Below are positions 1-9,213 of a stretch of DNA of 64,000 nt, in pieces. A program made the position numbers and the translations under genes. Origin of the DNA: RBG-16-49-21 sp040768125. GTDB taxonomy: Bacteria > Spirochaetota > UBA4802 > UBA5550. How positions within the stretch are numbered: position 1 is the first letter of the stretch; the number at the start of each line of letters is the position of its first letter. The notes under the pieces are model-generated. The model did not search any database. It was not told the origin of the DNA and saw only the letters and a list, made by a program, of their open reading frames with translations. Location of the stretch: the NCBI GenBank assembly GCA_040768125.1, contig JAXGNG010000004.1, positions 310,001 through 374,000 of the forward strand. The letters are read 5' to 3'.

Positions 1-8
1 GGAGGTTC
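1..8 (+). promoter_or_regulatory. Ribosome binding site of the acyl-CoA dehydrogenase gene
   Basis: GGAGG lies at the very start of the window, five bases before the ATG at 11. It fixes the start of the acyl-CoA dehydrogenase. The promoter must lie outside the window. Confidence 0.8.
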
Positions 9-10
9 CT

Positions 11-1885
11 ATGGCATTGAATCCTATAATCGACTCGAGGGACGTTCGTTTTGTTATTTTTGAACAGCTGGAGCTGGATAAATTCTGCCAGAAGTATCAA
101 AACTATAACGACTACGACAAGGACACCCTGGAGAGCACACTCGACCTGGCAGAGAAGCTGGCGGTTGAGAAGATTTTTCCCACCTATCAGGAGGGAGACA
201 AGGAGGGGTGTACCTTCGTTCCCGAAACCAAGACAGTGAAGATTCCCAAGTGCTACAAGGCGGCGCTTGACGCCTACTACGAGACGGGCTTCATCGGGAC
301 GATGGAGGACCCGGAGATTGGCGGCATGGGGATGCCCGCAGTCATGTACATGTCGGTGAACGAATTCCTCTGCTCGGCCAACTACAACATCATGATGTAC
401 CCTGGACTGTCCCACGGTTCCTTCGAGCTGATCAATACCTTCGGCACCCAGGAGCAGAAGGACATGTACATCCCGAAGATGATGTCGGGAGAATGGGGAG
501 GCACCATGTGTCTCACTGAGCCGGATGCGGGTTCCGATGTCGGCGCCCTCAAGACAAAGGCGGTGCGCCAGCCCGACGGCACCTTCAAGATCACCGGGCA
601 AAAGATTTTCATCTCCTCCGGGGACAACGACTACTACAAGAACATGATCCACCCCGTCCTGGCCAGGATCGAAGGCGACCCGGCGGGGACAAAGGGAATA
701 TCGATTTTCATCGTGCCCAAGTATCTTGTGAAACCCGACGGCTCTAACGGCGAACACAACGACGTTAACTGCGCCGGTATCGAGCACAAGATGGGGATCA
801 AGGGCTCCGCGACCTGTACCCTGAGCTTCGGCGACGAGGGCAAGTGCATCGGCTACCTCCTCGGCGAAGAGCGCAAGGGCATGAAGATCATGTTCCAGAT
901 GATGAACGAGGCACGTCTCGGCGTCGGCATGCAGGGCCTTGCCCTGGCGAGCGCGGCGTACATGCATTCAGTGACTTACGCGCGCAACAGGCTCCAGGGC
1001 GTGCATGTCACCCAGATGCTGAACCCCGAGGCGAAGAGCGTAACGATCAGCCAGCACCCCGACGTCAAAAGGATGCTTCTCTGGATGAAGTCCCACGTCG
1101 AGGGGATGCGCTTCATCACCTACTACCTGACCCACGCCCTCAATATCGCCCATGTCGCGGAAGGCGAGGAGGCGAAGGAGGCCATGGCCATCGCTGAGAT
1201 CATGGTACCGATCAACAAGGCGGGCAACACCGACCGGAGCGTGGAAATCTGCTCCGAGGCGATGCAGGTCTACGGCGGCTACGGCTACTGCAGCGAGTAT
1301 CCCGTCGAGCAGATGATGAGGGATTCAAAGATCACCGCGATATATGAGGGCACCAACGGCATCCAGTCGATGGACCTCACCATGCGGAAGATCCTGATGA
1401 ACCCCGAGCAGTACAATTACACCATTCTCAAGAAGCGGATAAAAGAGGCCGTTGACAAGGCAAAGGGAGTCGTCGACGACAAGTATGTCGCCCTGGTTGA
1501 GCGTGGCGTGCAAAAACTCGACGAGGTCATCAACATGATGAAGGAGCAGATGGCCAAGGGACAGTTCCTCCACCTCTTCATGAACGCGACGCCCCTGCAG
1601 CAGGCGATGTTCATGCTCTGCATGGCCTGGGGACACATCTCGTCGCTCACCATCACCCAGCCCAAGATGAAGGAGCTCGTGGGCGACAAGAAGGGAGAAG
1701 AGCGCGACAAGATCCTGGCCGATAATGCCGAGGCGGCGTACTATACCGGCAAGGTCCTCTCCTCGCAGTTCTATCTCGGGATGGAGTTCCCGAAATATTT
1801 CGGCAAGATCGAGGCGCTTCTCTTTAACGAGACCGCCGTCATCAAGGCGACGGATCCTATCTTCACGGGGGCCCTCGAGCAGTAA
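11..1885 (+). CDS. Acyl-CoA dehydrogenase, long form (FadE-like)
   Basis: FAD-dependent enzyme that makes the first double bond of an acyl-CoA in beta-oxidation. The 624-residue protein is about 200 residues longer than short-chain acyl-CoA dehydrogenases; the extra length is a C-terminal helical region typical of the longer bacterial forms. CLTEPDAGSDVG near residue 170 is the acyl-CoA dehydrogenase signature. The segment with YEGTNGIQ holds the expected catalytic base, Glu446 (family knowledge). The start is set by a GGAGG five bases upstream. A rho-independent terminator follows directly. The partner beta-oxidation enzymes (thiolase and FadN-like protein) are encoded 17-20 kb away on the other strand rather than in one operon. 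Chain-length preference cannot be read from the sequence. Confidence 0.93.
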   Translation: MALNPIIDSRDVRFVIFEQLELDKFCQKYQNYNDYDKDTLESTLDLAEKLAVEKIFPTYQEGDKEGCTFVPETKTVKIPKCYKAALDAYYETGFIGTMEDPEIGGMGMPAVMYMSVNEFLCSANYNIMMYPGLSHGSFELINTFGTQEQKDMYIPKMMSGEWGGTMCLTEPDAGSDVGALKTKAVRQPDGTFKITGQKIFISSGDNDYYKNMIHPVLARIEGDPAGTKGISIFIVPKYLVKPDGSNGEHNDVNCAGIEHKMGIKGSATCTLSFGDEGKCIGYLLGEERKGMKIMFQMMNEARLGVGMQGLALASAAYMHSVTYARNRLQGVHVTQMLNPEAKSVTISQHPDVKRMLLWMKSHVEGMRFITYYLTHALNIAHVAEGEEAKEAMAIAEIMVPINKAGNTDRSVEICSEAMQVYGGYGYCSEYPVEQMMRDSKITAIYEGTNGIQSMDLTMRKILMNPEQYNYTILKKRIKEAVDKAKGVVDDKYVALVERGVQKLDEVINMMKEQMAKGQFLHLFMNATPLQQAMFMLCMAWGHISSLTITQPKMKELVGDKKGEERDKILADNAEAAYYTGKVLSSQFYLGMEFPKYFGKIEALLFNETAVIKATDPIFTGALEQ

Positions 1886-1906
1886 CATTCTGCCTTCTCG
1901 AGCGAA

Positions 1907-1939
1907 AAGGCCGGTGGCGAAAGCCGCCGGCCTTTTTTT
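1907..1939 (+). terminator. Rho-independent terminator after the acyl-CoA dehydrogenase gene
   Basis: A 12-bp stem (1907-1918 with 1923-1934, one G-T pair) closed by a GAAA tetraloop is followed by a run of seven T (1933-1939). Confidence 0.9.
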
Positions 1940-2097
1940 ATTTGATAAAAATATTTATTTTTATTGATAAATATTCCACTCTGTACATGATTATGTCACA
2001 TAAAAGGCCGCGCCACGATGCCATGCGAAAAAGGATTTATCCATCGACGATCCCCTTCGTTCTACCTCCGGGTCGAATCAACCGCGGGGGAGGGACA

Positions 2098-3255
2098 ATG
2101 CAGGGCAGGTTATTTAATTCATGCGAAGTGAGCGCCGCAATCCACGGGGAACTCACCCCCTCCGAGAGGGTCCACGCCGTGGCCATCTCAATAGCATCCT
2201 CTCCGGCGGCCCACCGCATATGGAGCATGATCGCGAAACGGGGACCTTCCGAGATATTCGCTATACTCTCATCGAGCGGACTTCCGGTGATCCAGAATTA
2301 TCTCGCCGGCAGGCATCCCGTCGGGGTAACCGAGGCGGCCCGGCGCATCCTCGATGAGTCGGAAAGGAAGTCGATACGCGTCATAACCTACTGGGATGGG
2401 GAATATCCCCCCCTTCTCAGGGAAGTACCGGCGCCTCCCATCGCGCTTTACCTGAAAGGTGGGTTCCCCCGCGGTCCCGCCGTGGCGGTCGTCGGGGCGA
2501 GAAAGTCCGACCCCCGTTCCTCGGCCCATGCGCGTCGGATAGCCCGTGATCTCGCGTCCCGGGGGTACGCGGTGGTGAGCGGCATGGCCGTTGGGGTCGA
2601 CCGGGAAGCACACCTGGGGGCCCTGGAGGGGGGCGGTGCGACCGTCGGTGTCCTCGCCAACGGTATCGACATCGTCTACCCATGGCAGAACCGGGACCTT
2701 TACGCGATGATACAGAAAAGCGGCGTGTCGGCCCTTGTATCGGAGTACCCCCCCGGCACCATCGCGGGCAGATGGACCTTTGTGAGGAGGAACCGCATCA
2801 TCAGCGGATTGTGCGCGGGGACCGTCGTGGTCAAGGCGGGCGAAAGGAGCGGCGCGCTGATCACGGCGCGCCACGCCCTCGACCAGAACAGGGAGGTGTT
2901 CGCGTGCGCCGGCCATGCCTTCGACTGCGACTACGCCGGCTGCCACCGTCTCATTCGTGACGGCGCGGTCCTCGTATCCTCCACGGACGATATAATCGAT
3001 GAACTGCGAAATTCCTGCGGAATAATCCCCCTGGAATTGAATAACGGGCCGGGAGCCGGGCCGGAGCTTCATGGAGGCGAATCCAGTGACCCGCTTGAGG
3101 AACGGATACTGGCTTTTCTCGGCGATGGGGACCGCGACATGGACTGCCTCGTGCGGGCCATGGCGGCGGCGCCGGGGGAAATACACCGCGCGGTGATGAA
3201 CCTCGAACTTAAGGAACTGATAATCCGGAGCGGCAACGCGCTTTCCCGGAAGTGA
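2098..3255 (+). CDS. dprA: DNA processing protein DprA
   Basis: DprA binds incoming single-stranded DNA and loads RecA during transformation. The reading frame is open from 1942, but GGGGGAGGG directly before the ATG at 2098 marks the likely start, giving 385 residues. The Rossmann-like DprA/Smf core is clear: VAVVGARKSDPRSS, GYAVVSGMAVGVDREAH, GVLANGIDIVYP, RRNRIISGL and GALITARHALDQ appear in family order. An N-terminal region of about 100 residues and a C-terminal winged-helix-like segment flank it. topA and xerC lie downstream, an association seen in several bacterial phyla. Competence itself is not shown by this gene, which is very widespread. Confidence 0.93.
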   Translation: MQGRLFNSCEVSAAIHGELTPSERVHAVAISIASSPAAHRIWSMIAKRGPSEIFAILSSSGLPVIQNYLAGRHPVGVTEAARRILDESERKSIRVITYWDGEYPPLLREVPAPPIALYLKGGFPRGPAVAVVGARKSDPRSSAHARRIARDLASRGYAVVSGMAVGVDREAHLGALEGGGATVGVLANGIDIVYPWQNRDLYAMIQKSGVSALVSEYPPGTIAGRWTFVRRNRIISGLCAGTVVVKAGERSGALITARHALDQNREVFACAGHAFDCDYAGCHRLIRDGAVLVSSTDDIIDELRNSCGIIPLELNNGPGAGPELHGGESSDPLEERILAFLGDGDRDMDCLVRAMAAAPGEIHRAVMNLELKELIIRSGNALSRK

Positions 3256-3345
3256 CGATCCGGAGGACCCGGTGGGACTCGCGTGCCCACCGCGCCCGGG
3301 CCCCGCGGATGTTCCGGGAGAGCGCACAATGGAGGAGTCTGCCTG

Positions 3346-3957
3346 ATGAAAGTTAAACACGTCTTCGCCGGACTGATCGCCCTTCTTCTCCTCGTCTCGA
3401 TATCGCAGATTTTTTCGATTCCGCCCTACGCGGGAAGCGTCTTCCCCGTCTACAAATCGGGATACTTTGACGAACTCGAGAGGGGTTTCGGCGTGATTAC
3501 CGATTCTTTTATCGGCATAAAGACGATGGCGCGTCCCGATTACGCCTGGGTGTTTCTTTCGGATATGGAAAAGGCCCACGGCATGAGAATACGCGTGTAT
3601 GATTACCGCGGTCGTCACGTGCCCGCCCCCGGCGAGGTGCGTGGCGGGCCGGATCCTTCGATCGTCCAGGTCCTGAACGGCCTTGATCCGGCCGTACGAT
3701 CCGAGGTGCGGGGGGGGGAATACTTCACCGTCATTCCCGTGCCCGGGAGGGGCGAGTGCAGGTTCTGCCATGCGCCGAGGAACGGGCGCGTCATGATTGG
3801 AGCACTTTCATTCGAGCGGGACTACGACGCGCGGATCTATTATTCATCCGAGCGGATAATAATTTTCGTTTCCCTGTCGATCATTCTCGGCGCGCTGCTT
3901 TACGCCGTCGTGCGATGGGACCCGGGGAGGAATATAAAAGAACTATTTGACAAATAG
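3346..3957 (+). CDS. Membrane-anchored c-type heme sensor-like protein
   Basis: Protein of 203 residues with an N-terminal hydrophobic segment (about 5-25), an extracytoplasmic domain and a second membrane helix near the C-terminus (about 172-192), ending in a short basic tail. Just before the second helix is CRFCH (Cys138, Cys141, His142), the CXXCH site for covalent heme c, followed by VMIGALSFERDYD. This layout resembles the heme-bearing extracytoplasmic sensor domains found in front of histidine kinases and chemoreceptors, but here no output domain follows. GGAGGAG at 3331 sets the start at 3346. It sits between dprA and topA. Redox or gas sensing is an inference; it could also be a small electron-transfer protein. 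Confidence 0.7.
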   Translation: MKVKHVFAGLIALLLLVSISQIFSIPPYAGSVFPVYKSGYFDELERGFGVITDSFIGIKTMARPDYAWVFLSDMEKAHGMRIRVYDYRGRHVPAPGEVRGGPDPSIVQVLNGLDPAVRSEVRGGEYFTVIPVPGRGECRFCHAPRNGRVMIGALSFERDYDARIYYSSERIIIFVSLSIILGALLYAVVRWDPGRNIKELFDK

Positions 3958-4031
3958 ACAATGGTATTTCCAGTTGTACAGACGCGCCGGACATGCAAAT
4001 TCAGGCGGCACCAGGGCCGGGGGGAGACGGG

Positions 4032-6191
4032 ATGAAGAAACGAAGCTCGGGAAATAACAGCAGATCGGGAACACTGGTGATCGTGGAATCGCCGTCAAAG
4101 GCGAAGACGATACACAAGTACCTGGGCGATGGGTACGTCATCTCTTCGTCCGTCGGTCATATCATCGATCTCCCGAAATCGCGGCTCGCCATAGACATAG
4201 AAAATCATTTCAAGCCGGAATATATCACGATACGGGGAAAGGCAAAAATCCTCAATGAGTTGAAGAAGCAGGCCTCAAACACAGAGAAGGTGCTGCTCGC
4301 GACGGACCCCGACAGGGAGGGGGAGGCCATCTCGTGGCATCTTTCGAACGCCCTTGCGGATAAAAACGACGACATCAAGCGCATTGAGTTCAACGAGATC
4401 ACCGAGGCCGCGGTCAGGGAGGCGGTGTCCCATCCCAGAAATATCAACATGGACCTTGTGAACGCGCAGCAGGCCCGGAGGATCCTTGACAGGATCGTCG
4501 GTTATAATATCAGCCCGATACTCTGGAAGAAGGTGAAGAAGGGGCTTTCCGCCGGGAGGGTGCAGTCCGTGGCCCTCAAGGTGATATGCGATCGCGAGGC
4601 CCAGATCGACAGCTTCATGCCCGAGGAATACTGGACCCTGGAAGCGGAACTTGCCCACAAGCAGAGTGTCTTCAGGGCGCAGCTCACCGCCTTTCGAAAC
4701 GAGAAGATACGACTCGGCCGCAAGGGAGATGTCGACGAGGTAATGGAGCGGCTCGCCGGGAGTGACATGATCGTGCGGGAGGTCAAAACCCAGGAGCGGA
4801 AGAGAAGGGCCCCGGCACCCTTCATCACCAGCAAGCTCCAGCAGGACGCGGCCAACCGTCTCGGCTTCACCTCCCAGAAGACGATGATAATAGCCCAGCA
4901 GCTCTACGAGGGCATCGACATCCACGGCGAGGGCCCCGCCGGTCTTATCACCTACATGAGAACCGACTCCACCCGCGTCTCCGAGACCGCCGTGAGGTCG
5001 GTACGCGATCATATCGCTGCGGCCTTCGGTGCGGAATATCTTCCGGAGACGCCGAATTTCTTTTCAAACAAGAAGGGGGCCCAGGACGCCCACGAGGCGA
5101 TACGGCCGACGAACGTCACATGGACGCCGGAGTCGCTCAAGGCTGACCTGACCAGGGACCAGTTCAGGCTTTACGATCTCATCTGGAGGAGGTTCGTCGC
5201 CTCGCAGATGAACCCGGAGATCTCCAAGGTAACGACCGCCATTATCGAGGCGGGGGACTATCTTTTCCGGGCAAATGGAAGCCGCGTCCTTTTCAATGGC
5301 TTTACCGCCGTGGACAGGGCGGCGAAAAGCGACAAGTCGACGATTCCCTCGCTCGCGGCGGGGGACCGCCTTGCCGTGAGGGAGTTCATTCCAGAGCAGC
5401 ACTTCACATCGCCCCCTCCCCGGTACAACGACGCTTCCCTGGTGAAGTTCCTCGAGGAGTCGGGAATAGGACGCCCGTCGACCTATGCCCCCGTCATCAA
5501 TACCCTCGTGAAGCGTTACTACGTGACCCGATCGGGCAAGCAGCTGGTCCCCACGGTCCTGGGGAAGCTTGTGAACGACATCATGGCGAAGCATTTCTCC
5601 TCGCTTGTTTCGATCGATTTCACGGCGAACATGGAGGATCGCCTTGACCACATCGAGGACGCGAAAACGGACTGGGTGAAGATGCTGGACGAGTTTTACG
5701 ATCCCTTCCGGCGCACCGTTGAGGACGCCGAGGCGAATATCGAGGAAATGAAGGGTATCCTCGACGAGGACACCGACATCGTGTGCGAGCAATGCGGAAG
5801 GAAAATGGTCAAGAAGATAGGCAAGTTCGGATTCTTCCTCGCCTGTCCCGGTTTCCCCGAATGCAGGAACTCGAAGCCGCTGCCCCTGGGGAAATGCCCC
5901 CGCTGCGAGGGGGGGGACGTTATCAAGCGATCCTCCCGGAAAGGACGGGGAGGGGCCTTTTACGCATGCAGTACCTATCCCGACTGCGATTTTTTCACTC
6001 GTGACCATCCAGCGGACAAGCCGTGTCCGAAATGCGGCAAGCTCCTGTTCCGCAAATCCATGAAGGGCAGGGGCGAAAAGCTGATCTGCCAGAACGAAGC
6101 GTGCGACTACCAGGTTGATCTTCTCGATGAACTGGTTCCACTCAACGGCAACGACCAGGGCGAAAACGGCGGCGAGCGGGCGGAGGAATGA
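4032..6191 (+). CDS. topA: DNA topoisomerase I
   Basis: Type IA topoisomerase that relaxes negative supercoils. The TOPRIM domain is at the N-terminus (LVIVESPSKAKTI, then LLATDPDREGEAI). The catalytic tyrosine is in LITYMRTDSTR (Tyr308 counted from the ATG at 4032). GVGRPSTYAP-like sequence (GIGRPSTYAP) and the gate domains follow in order. The C-terminus carries three Cys4-type zinc ribbons (CEQCGRKM, CPRCEGG, CPKCGK, each closed by a later Cys pair). The start at 4032 is chosen because GGGGGGAGACGGG precedes it; an ATG at 3993 in frame has no such site. The stop overlaps the xerC start (ATGA), so the two are translationally coupled. Confidence 0.96.
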   Translation: MKKRSSGNNSRSGTLVIVESPSKAKTIHKYLGDGYVISSSVGHIIDLPKSRLAIDIENHFKPEYITIRGKAKILNELKKQASNTEKVLLATDPDREGEAISWHLSNALADKNDDIKRIEFNEITEAAVREAVSHPRNINMDLVNAQQARRILDRIVGYNISPILWKKVKKGLSAGRVQSVALKVICDREAQIDSFMPEEYWTLEAELAHKQSVFRAQLTAFRNEKIRLGRKGDVDEVMERLAGSDMIVREVKTQERKRRAPAPFITSKLQQDAANRLGFTSQKTMIIAQQLYEGIDIHGEGPAGLITYMRTDSTRVSETAVRSVRDHIAAAFGAEYLPETPNFFSNKKGAQDAHEAIRPTNVTWTPESLKADLTRDQFRLYDLIWRRFVASQMNPEISKVTTAIIEAGDYLFRANGSRVLFNGFTAVDRAAKSDKSTIPSLAAGDRLAVREFIPEQHFTSPPPRYNDASLVKFLEESGIGRPSTYAPVINTLVKRYYVTRSGKQLVPTVLGKLVNDIMAKHFSSLVSIDFTANMEDRLDHIEDAKTDWVKMLDEFYDPFRRTVEDAEANIEEMKGILDEDTDIVCEQCGRKMVKKIGKFGFFLACPGFPECRNSKPLPLGKCPRCEGGDVIKRSSRKGRGGAFYACSTYPDCDFFTRDHPADKPCPKCGKLLFRKSMKGRGEKLICQNEACDYQVDLLDELVPLNGNDQGENGGERAEE

Positions 6192-7135
6192 TAACCGAAA
6201 TCGACCGGTTCATGAGGTATCTTCATATCGAGAAAAATTCCTCGGAGAAGACCCTTGAGTCGTACGGCAGCGACCTCCTGCAGTTTCAGCGTTTTCTACG
6301 CGGTGATTGCGGTCCGGGCCTGCGCCGGCACTACGGCGTCGAGGTGCCCGTCCATGACGGCGACGTGCCGGTTGTTTCCATTGGCGCAGATGACATCACC
6401 GCCTTCATCGAATTTTCCTATGACACGGGCCTGAAGCGTTCGAGCATCGAGCGCAGGATCGCCGCGGTAAAATCCTTTTTTACTTTCATGTACAACATGG
6501 GGTGTATCGAGAAAAATCCAGCCGCGAAAATAACCTACCCGAAGAAGGAATCGCGTCTTCCCAGGTTCCTCCACCTTAATCAGATCGAGGAGGTGCTGTC
6601 CTTCGATTGCAACAACTTCTTCGATTACCGCGACCGGGCGATTCTCGAGACCTTCTATTCAACGGGGGCGAGGGTGGGCGAACTCTGCGGCGCCGATGCC
6701 CGGGATGTCGATTTCCAGGCCAGGAGAATGCGGGTCAAGGGGAAGGGACGCGTGGAGCGGATCGTTTTCCTCACGGAGTCCGCCCGGGCGTCGATACTCA
6801 GCTATCTCGAGGAGCGGAGGAAAAAATTCCGGTCAATGACGGATCCGCTTTTTGTCAATAACAGGGGCGGACGGATCACGCCCCGAGGCGTGTACGACAT
6901 CGTCCGGAAAAGGGCCAGGGCGGCTGGCCTTACCGACCGTGTGTCTCCCCACTCCCTGAGGCACAGTTTTGCCACGGAGCTCCTGGACCGGGGGGCGGAC
7001 ATCAGGGCGGTACAGGAGATGCTCGGGCACAGAAATCTTTCAACGACCCAGGTATACACCCACACCACGAAGGAACGCCTGCGAAAAGTCTTCGAGCGCT
7101 TCCACCCCCATTCAGGAAAAAGAAACAGGGAATGA
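6188..7135 (+). CDS. xerC: Tyrosine recombinase XerC/XerD type
   Basis: Site-specific recombinase of the Xer family, expected to resolve chromosome dimers at dif with FtsK. The 315-residue protein has the N-terminal SAM-like core-binding domain (1-110) and the C-terminal catalytic domain. The catalytic residues are visible: Arg162 in ARVGEL, Lys186 in KGKG, His255 and Arg258 in HSLRH, His281 in LGHRN and nucleophile Tyr290 in TTQVYTH. The N-terminal domain holds an extra loop of about 20 residues (around 42-63) compared with usual XerC proteins. The ATG overlaps the topA stop. XerC versus XerD cannot be settled from one gene. Confidence 0.92.
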   Translation: MITEIDRFMRYLHIEKNSSEKTLESYGSDLLQFQRFLRGDCGPGLRRHYGVEVPVHDGDVPVVSIGADDITAFIEFSYDTGLKRSSIERRIAAVKSFFTFMYNMGCIEKNPAAKITYPKKESRLPRFLHLNQIEEVLSFDCNNFFDYRDRAILETFYSTGARVGELCGADARDVDFQARRMRVKGKGRVERIVFLTESARASILSYLEERRKKFRSMTDPLFVNNRGGRITPRGVYDIVRKRARAAGLTDRVSPHSLRHSFATELLDRGADIRAVQEMLGHRNLSTTQVYTHTTKERLRKVFERFHPHSGKRNRE

Positions 7136-7186
7136 CGAGTGGTAACCGGTAACAGTCCGGGGCCGGCGTACGTGGATATCTCCCGT

Positions 7187-8098
7187 TTAAGTGGCGGGGA
7201 GAATTCGGGAAGGTACTCCAAAGGCAAGTGTCCCGACCCTGCCGGCAAGGCCATTCGATTCGCACTCATGATAAAACTTACCGAAGGCGACGGCGGGAAG
7301 GAGCGCCATCCCTTTCCCGAGGGGCCGGAAGAAATTGTCTGCGTGGATCGGGACCAGGAGCTTCGGTTTTATTTGGGCCGCGACCTCATTGACATAACCG
7401 GGGGTGTGATTGCGCCCGGCGATGCCGAGGAGCAGCACGTCGGCGGCCGTCCCGTCGTACATCCCGGGCACGAAGCCCGCGCTTCCGTGATGGATAAGCG
7501 ACCCTGCGCGGTGGCGCACGAGGAGGGAAAACACGGTCCCGACGCGGTACGCCGGGGCCGCCGCCGGCAGCGCGAGTGGCGCCTCGATGTCTCCTGGATA
7601 GGGCACCCTGCCGAAGAGAAAGGGGCCGTGACGACTTTCGAGGAACCGCACGCTGAAAGGGCCGAATCTCATCGCTTGGCCCGGACGCGCGACCCTCATC
7701 TGCTTTTCGAGAAGACCCGCGCCGCGACCCACGTTGATGGTGCTTTCGGAACCAACAAGAAGCGCCCCGGTTTCACGGGCGAAGAGCGGCGCATCGGCCA
7801 CATGGTCGAAATGGGAGTGGCTCACGATGACGGCGCGTATGTTCACCCGGCCGAGAATCCTGACCCACTCGCGTATCAGGCCGACGTCAGGGACGAGGGG
7901 GCGGCGCAGCGCGACGGAGCGGAGGCCGAATCTGCTTACATAGGGATCGATAAGGAGCGCCGTGTCTGAATCCGACAGGCACACGCCGGCGGTTCCGAGC
8001 CATGTGCACAGAACCCCTTTGCCCGGCTTGACGGCTGAGGGAAGCATCATTTTCCGGAAGAGGTCGCTGTCGCTCATTCGAGGCGCGCGTTTGATCAT
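7187..8098 (-). CDS. Metallo-beta-lactamase fold hydrolase
   Basis: Protein of 303 residues with the metal-binding motif HSHFDH in VIVSHSHFDHVADAP and later family features (RHGPF, HHGSAGF, PIHADN). It belongs to the broad MBL-fold hydrolases, nearest in look to the UlaG/YtnP-like group; the substrate is unknown. LGTAGVCLSDSDTALLIDPYVS near the N-terminus is the usual first strand pair. The start overlaps the mnmA stop (ATGA), and GAGGAG lies nine bases upstream. It is the last gene of a four-gene minus-strand operon with the amidase, YhcC-type and mnmA genes, and it converges on xerC with about 50 bases between them. Confidence 0.8.
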   Translation of the reverse strand: MIKRAPRMSDSDLFRKMMLPSAVKPGKGVLCTWLGTAGVCLSDSDTALLIDPYVSRFGLRSVALRRPLVPDVGLIREWVRILGRVNIRAVIVSHSHFDHVADAPLFARETGALLVGSESTINVGRGAGLLEKQMRVARPGQAMRFGPFSVRFLESRHGPFLFGRVPYPGDIEAPLALPAAAPAYRVGTVFSLLVRHRAGSLIHHGSAGFVPGMYDGTAADVLLLGIAGRNHTPGYVNEVAAQIKPKLLVPIHADNFFRPLGKGMALLPAVAFGKFYHECESNGLAGRVGTLAFGVPSRILPAT

Positions 8099-9213
8099 TG
8101 GGATGGCTCCTCGCCGTTAACGATATCCCTGCCGCACTGTTCCGGATCGGCGTACGCGCTTTCGATGGTGCCCCCTCCAAGAACCTCGAATCGACTGCTG
8201 TAGAAAACCGCCGCCTGGCCGGGGGAGATCCCGCACTGCGGCTCGCTGAAAAAGACTATGATGCCGTCACCGTCCTGTTGTAACCTCGCCTCAACCGGTA
8301 CCTGTGTCGACCTGGTTTTTACGAGAACGTCCAGGCCGTCCAGTTCGGTTTCCTTCATGTGGCAAATGGATCCGGCACGGAGGGCGTGGACCTCGAGGTC
8401 CTCCCTGATGCCCGCGACGATTCTATTCCCGGCGCCGTCGATCGCGACGACATAGAGCGGCATCGGGAAGCCTATACCGAGCCTTCGACGCTGACCAACC
8501 GTGTAGCGATGGATGCCGCCATGCCGGCCGATGACCCTTCCCCCGAGGTCCACGATGTCACCCGGGGGCGGGGTCGACCCCGTGCGGGCCTCGATGAATT
8601 CGGGATAGCGCTGATCCGGGATGAAGCAGATCTCCTGGCTCTCGGGTCGGTTCGCCACGGGCAGCCGATTTTCGTGCGCCATGCGGATTGAATCGGCCTT
8701 GGTCATCGACTCAAGGGGAAAGAGGATGTGGCGCATGCTCTCCTGGGAGAGCATGTAGAGAAAGTATGACTGGTCTTTCGCGATTTCAGCTCCCCGCGCG
8801 ATATAGTACCGGCCCTCATCGGTGTGACGTAGCGCGGCGTAGTGGCCCGATGCCAGATGGTCGAATCCCAGGGACCGTGCAGCATTCAGGAGCCTGTCGA
8901 ATTTTATGAAGGCGTCGCACCGCACGCAGGGGTTCGGCGTCCGCCCCTTGAGGTATTCACGGCAGAAGGGGTCAACGACAAGGGTAAGAAAGTCGTCTTC
9001 CAGGTTGACGACGTGGTGCGGGATTCCGAGCGTTTCGGCGACCCGTGAGGCGAATTCGATACTGCCGGTTGCGGATGAGTTGCTGAAATGACGCGCCAGG
9101 AGTGATGAGGTGAGGTCGGCGCTTATGCCGATCACCTCGTGGCCCTCGTTTTTAAGTATCATGGCGGACACGGCGGAATCGATGCCGCCGCTCATGGCAA
9201 CGGCGATTTTCAT
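8095..9213 (-). CDS. mnmA: tRNA-specific 2-thiouridylase MnmA
   Basis: Thiolates U34 of tRNAs for Lys, Glu and Gln using sulfur passed on as a persulfide. The 372-residue protein begins with the PP-loop ATP site VAMSGGIDSAV. The two conserved cysteines are present: Cys96 in PNPCVRC and Cys196 in SQEICFIPD. GHYA and DQSYFL motifs and the C-terminal beta-barrel segment (GQAAVFY) are all there. GGGAGG lies nine bases before the ATG. Its start overlaps the stop of the radical SAM gene upstream (ATGA), and its stop overlaps the MBL hydrolase start. Confidence 0.96.
   Translation of the reverse strand: MKIAVAMSGGIDSAVSAMILKNEGHEVIGISADLTSSLLARHFSNSSATGSIEFASRVAETLGIPHHVVNLEDDFLTLVVDPFCREYLKGRTPNPCVRCDAFIKFDRLLNAARSLGFDHLASGHYAALRHTDEGRYYIARGAEIAKDQSYFLYMLSQESMRHILFPLESMTKADSIRMAHENRLPVANRPESQEICFIPDQRYPEFIEARTGSTPPPGDIVDLGGRVIGRHGGIHRYTVGQRRRLGIGFPMPLYVVAIDGAGNRIVAGIREDLEVHALRAGSICHMKETELDGLDVLVKTRSTQVPVEARLQQDGDGIIVFFSEPQCGISPGQAAVFYSSRFEVLGGGTIESAYADPEQCGRDIVNGEEPSQ

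Noticed and set aside
2269..3771. A 500-codon open frame on the minus strand
   Set aside because: It is antisense to dprA and the heme protein and reads as low-complexity Gly/Arg/Asp sequence typical of shadows in GC-rich DNA.
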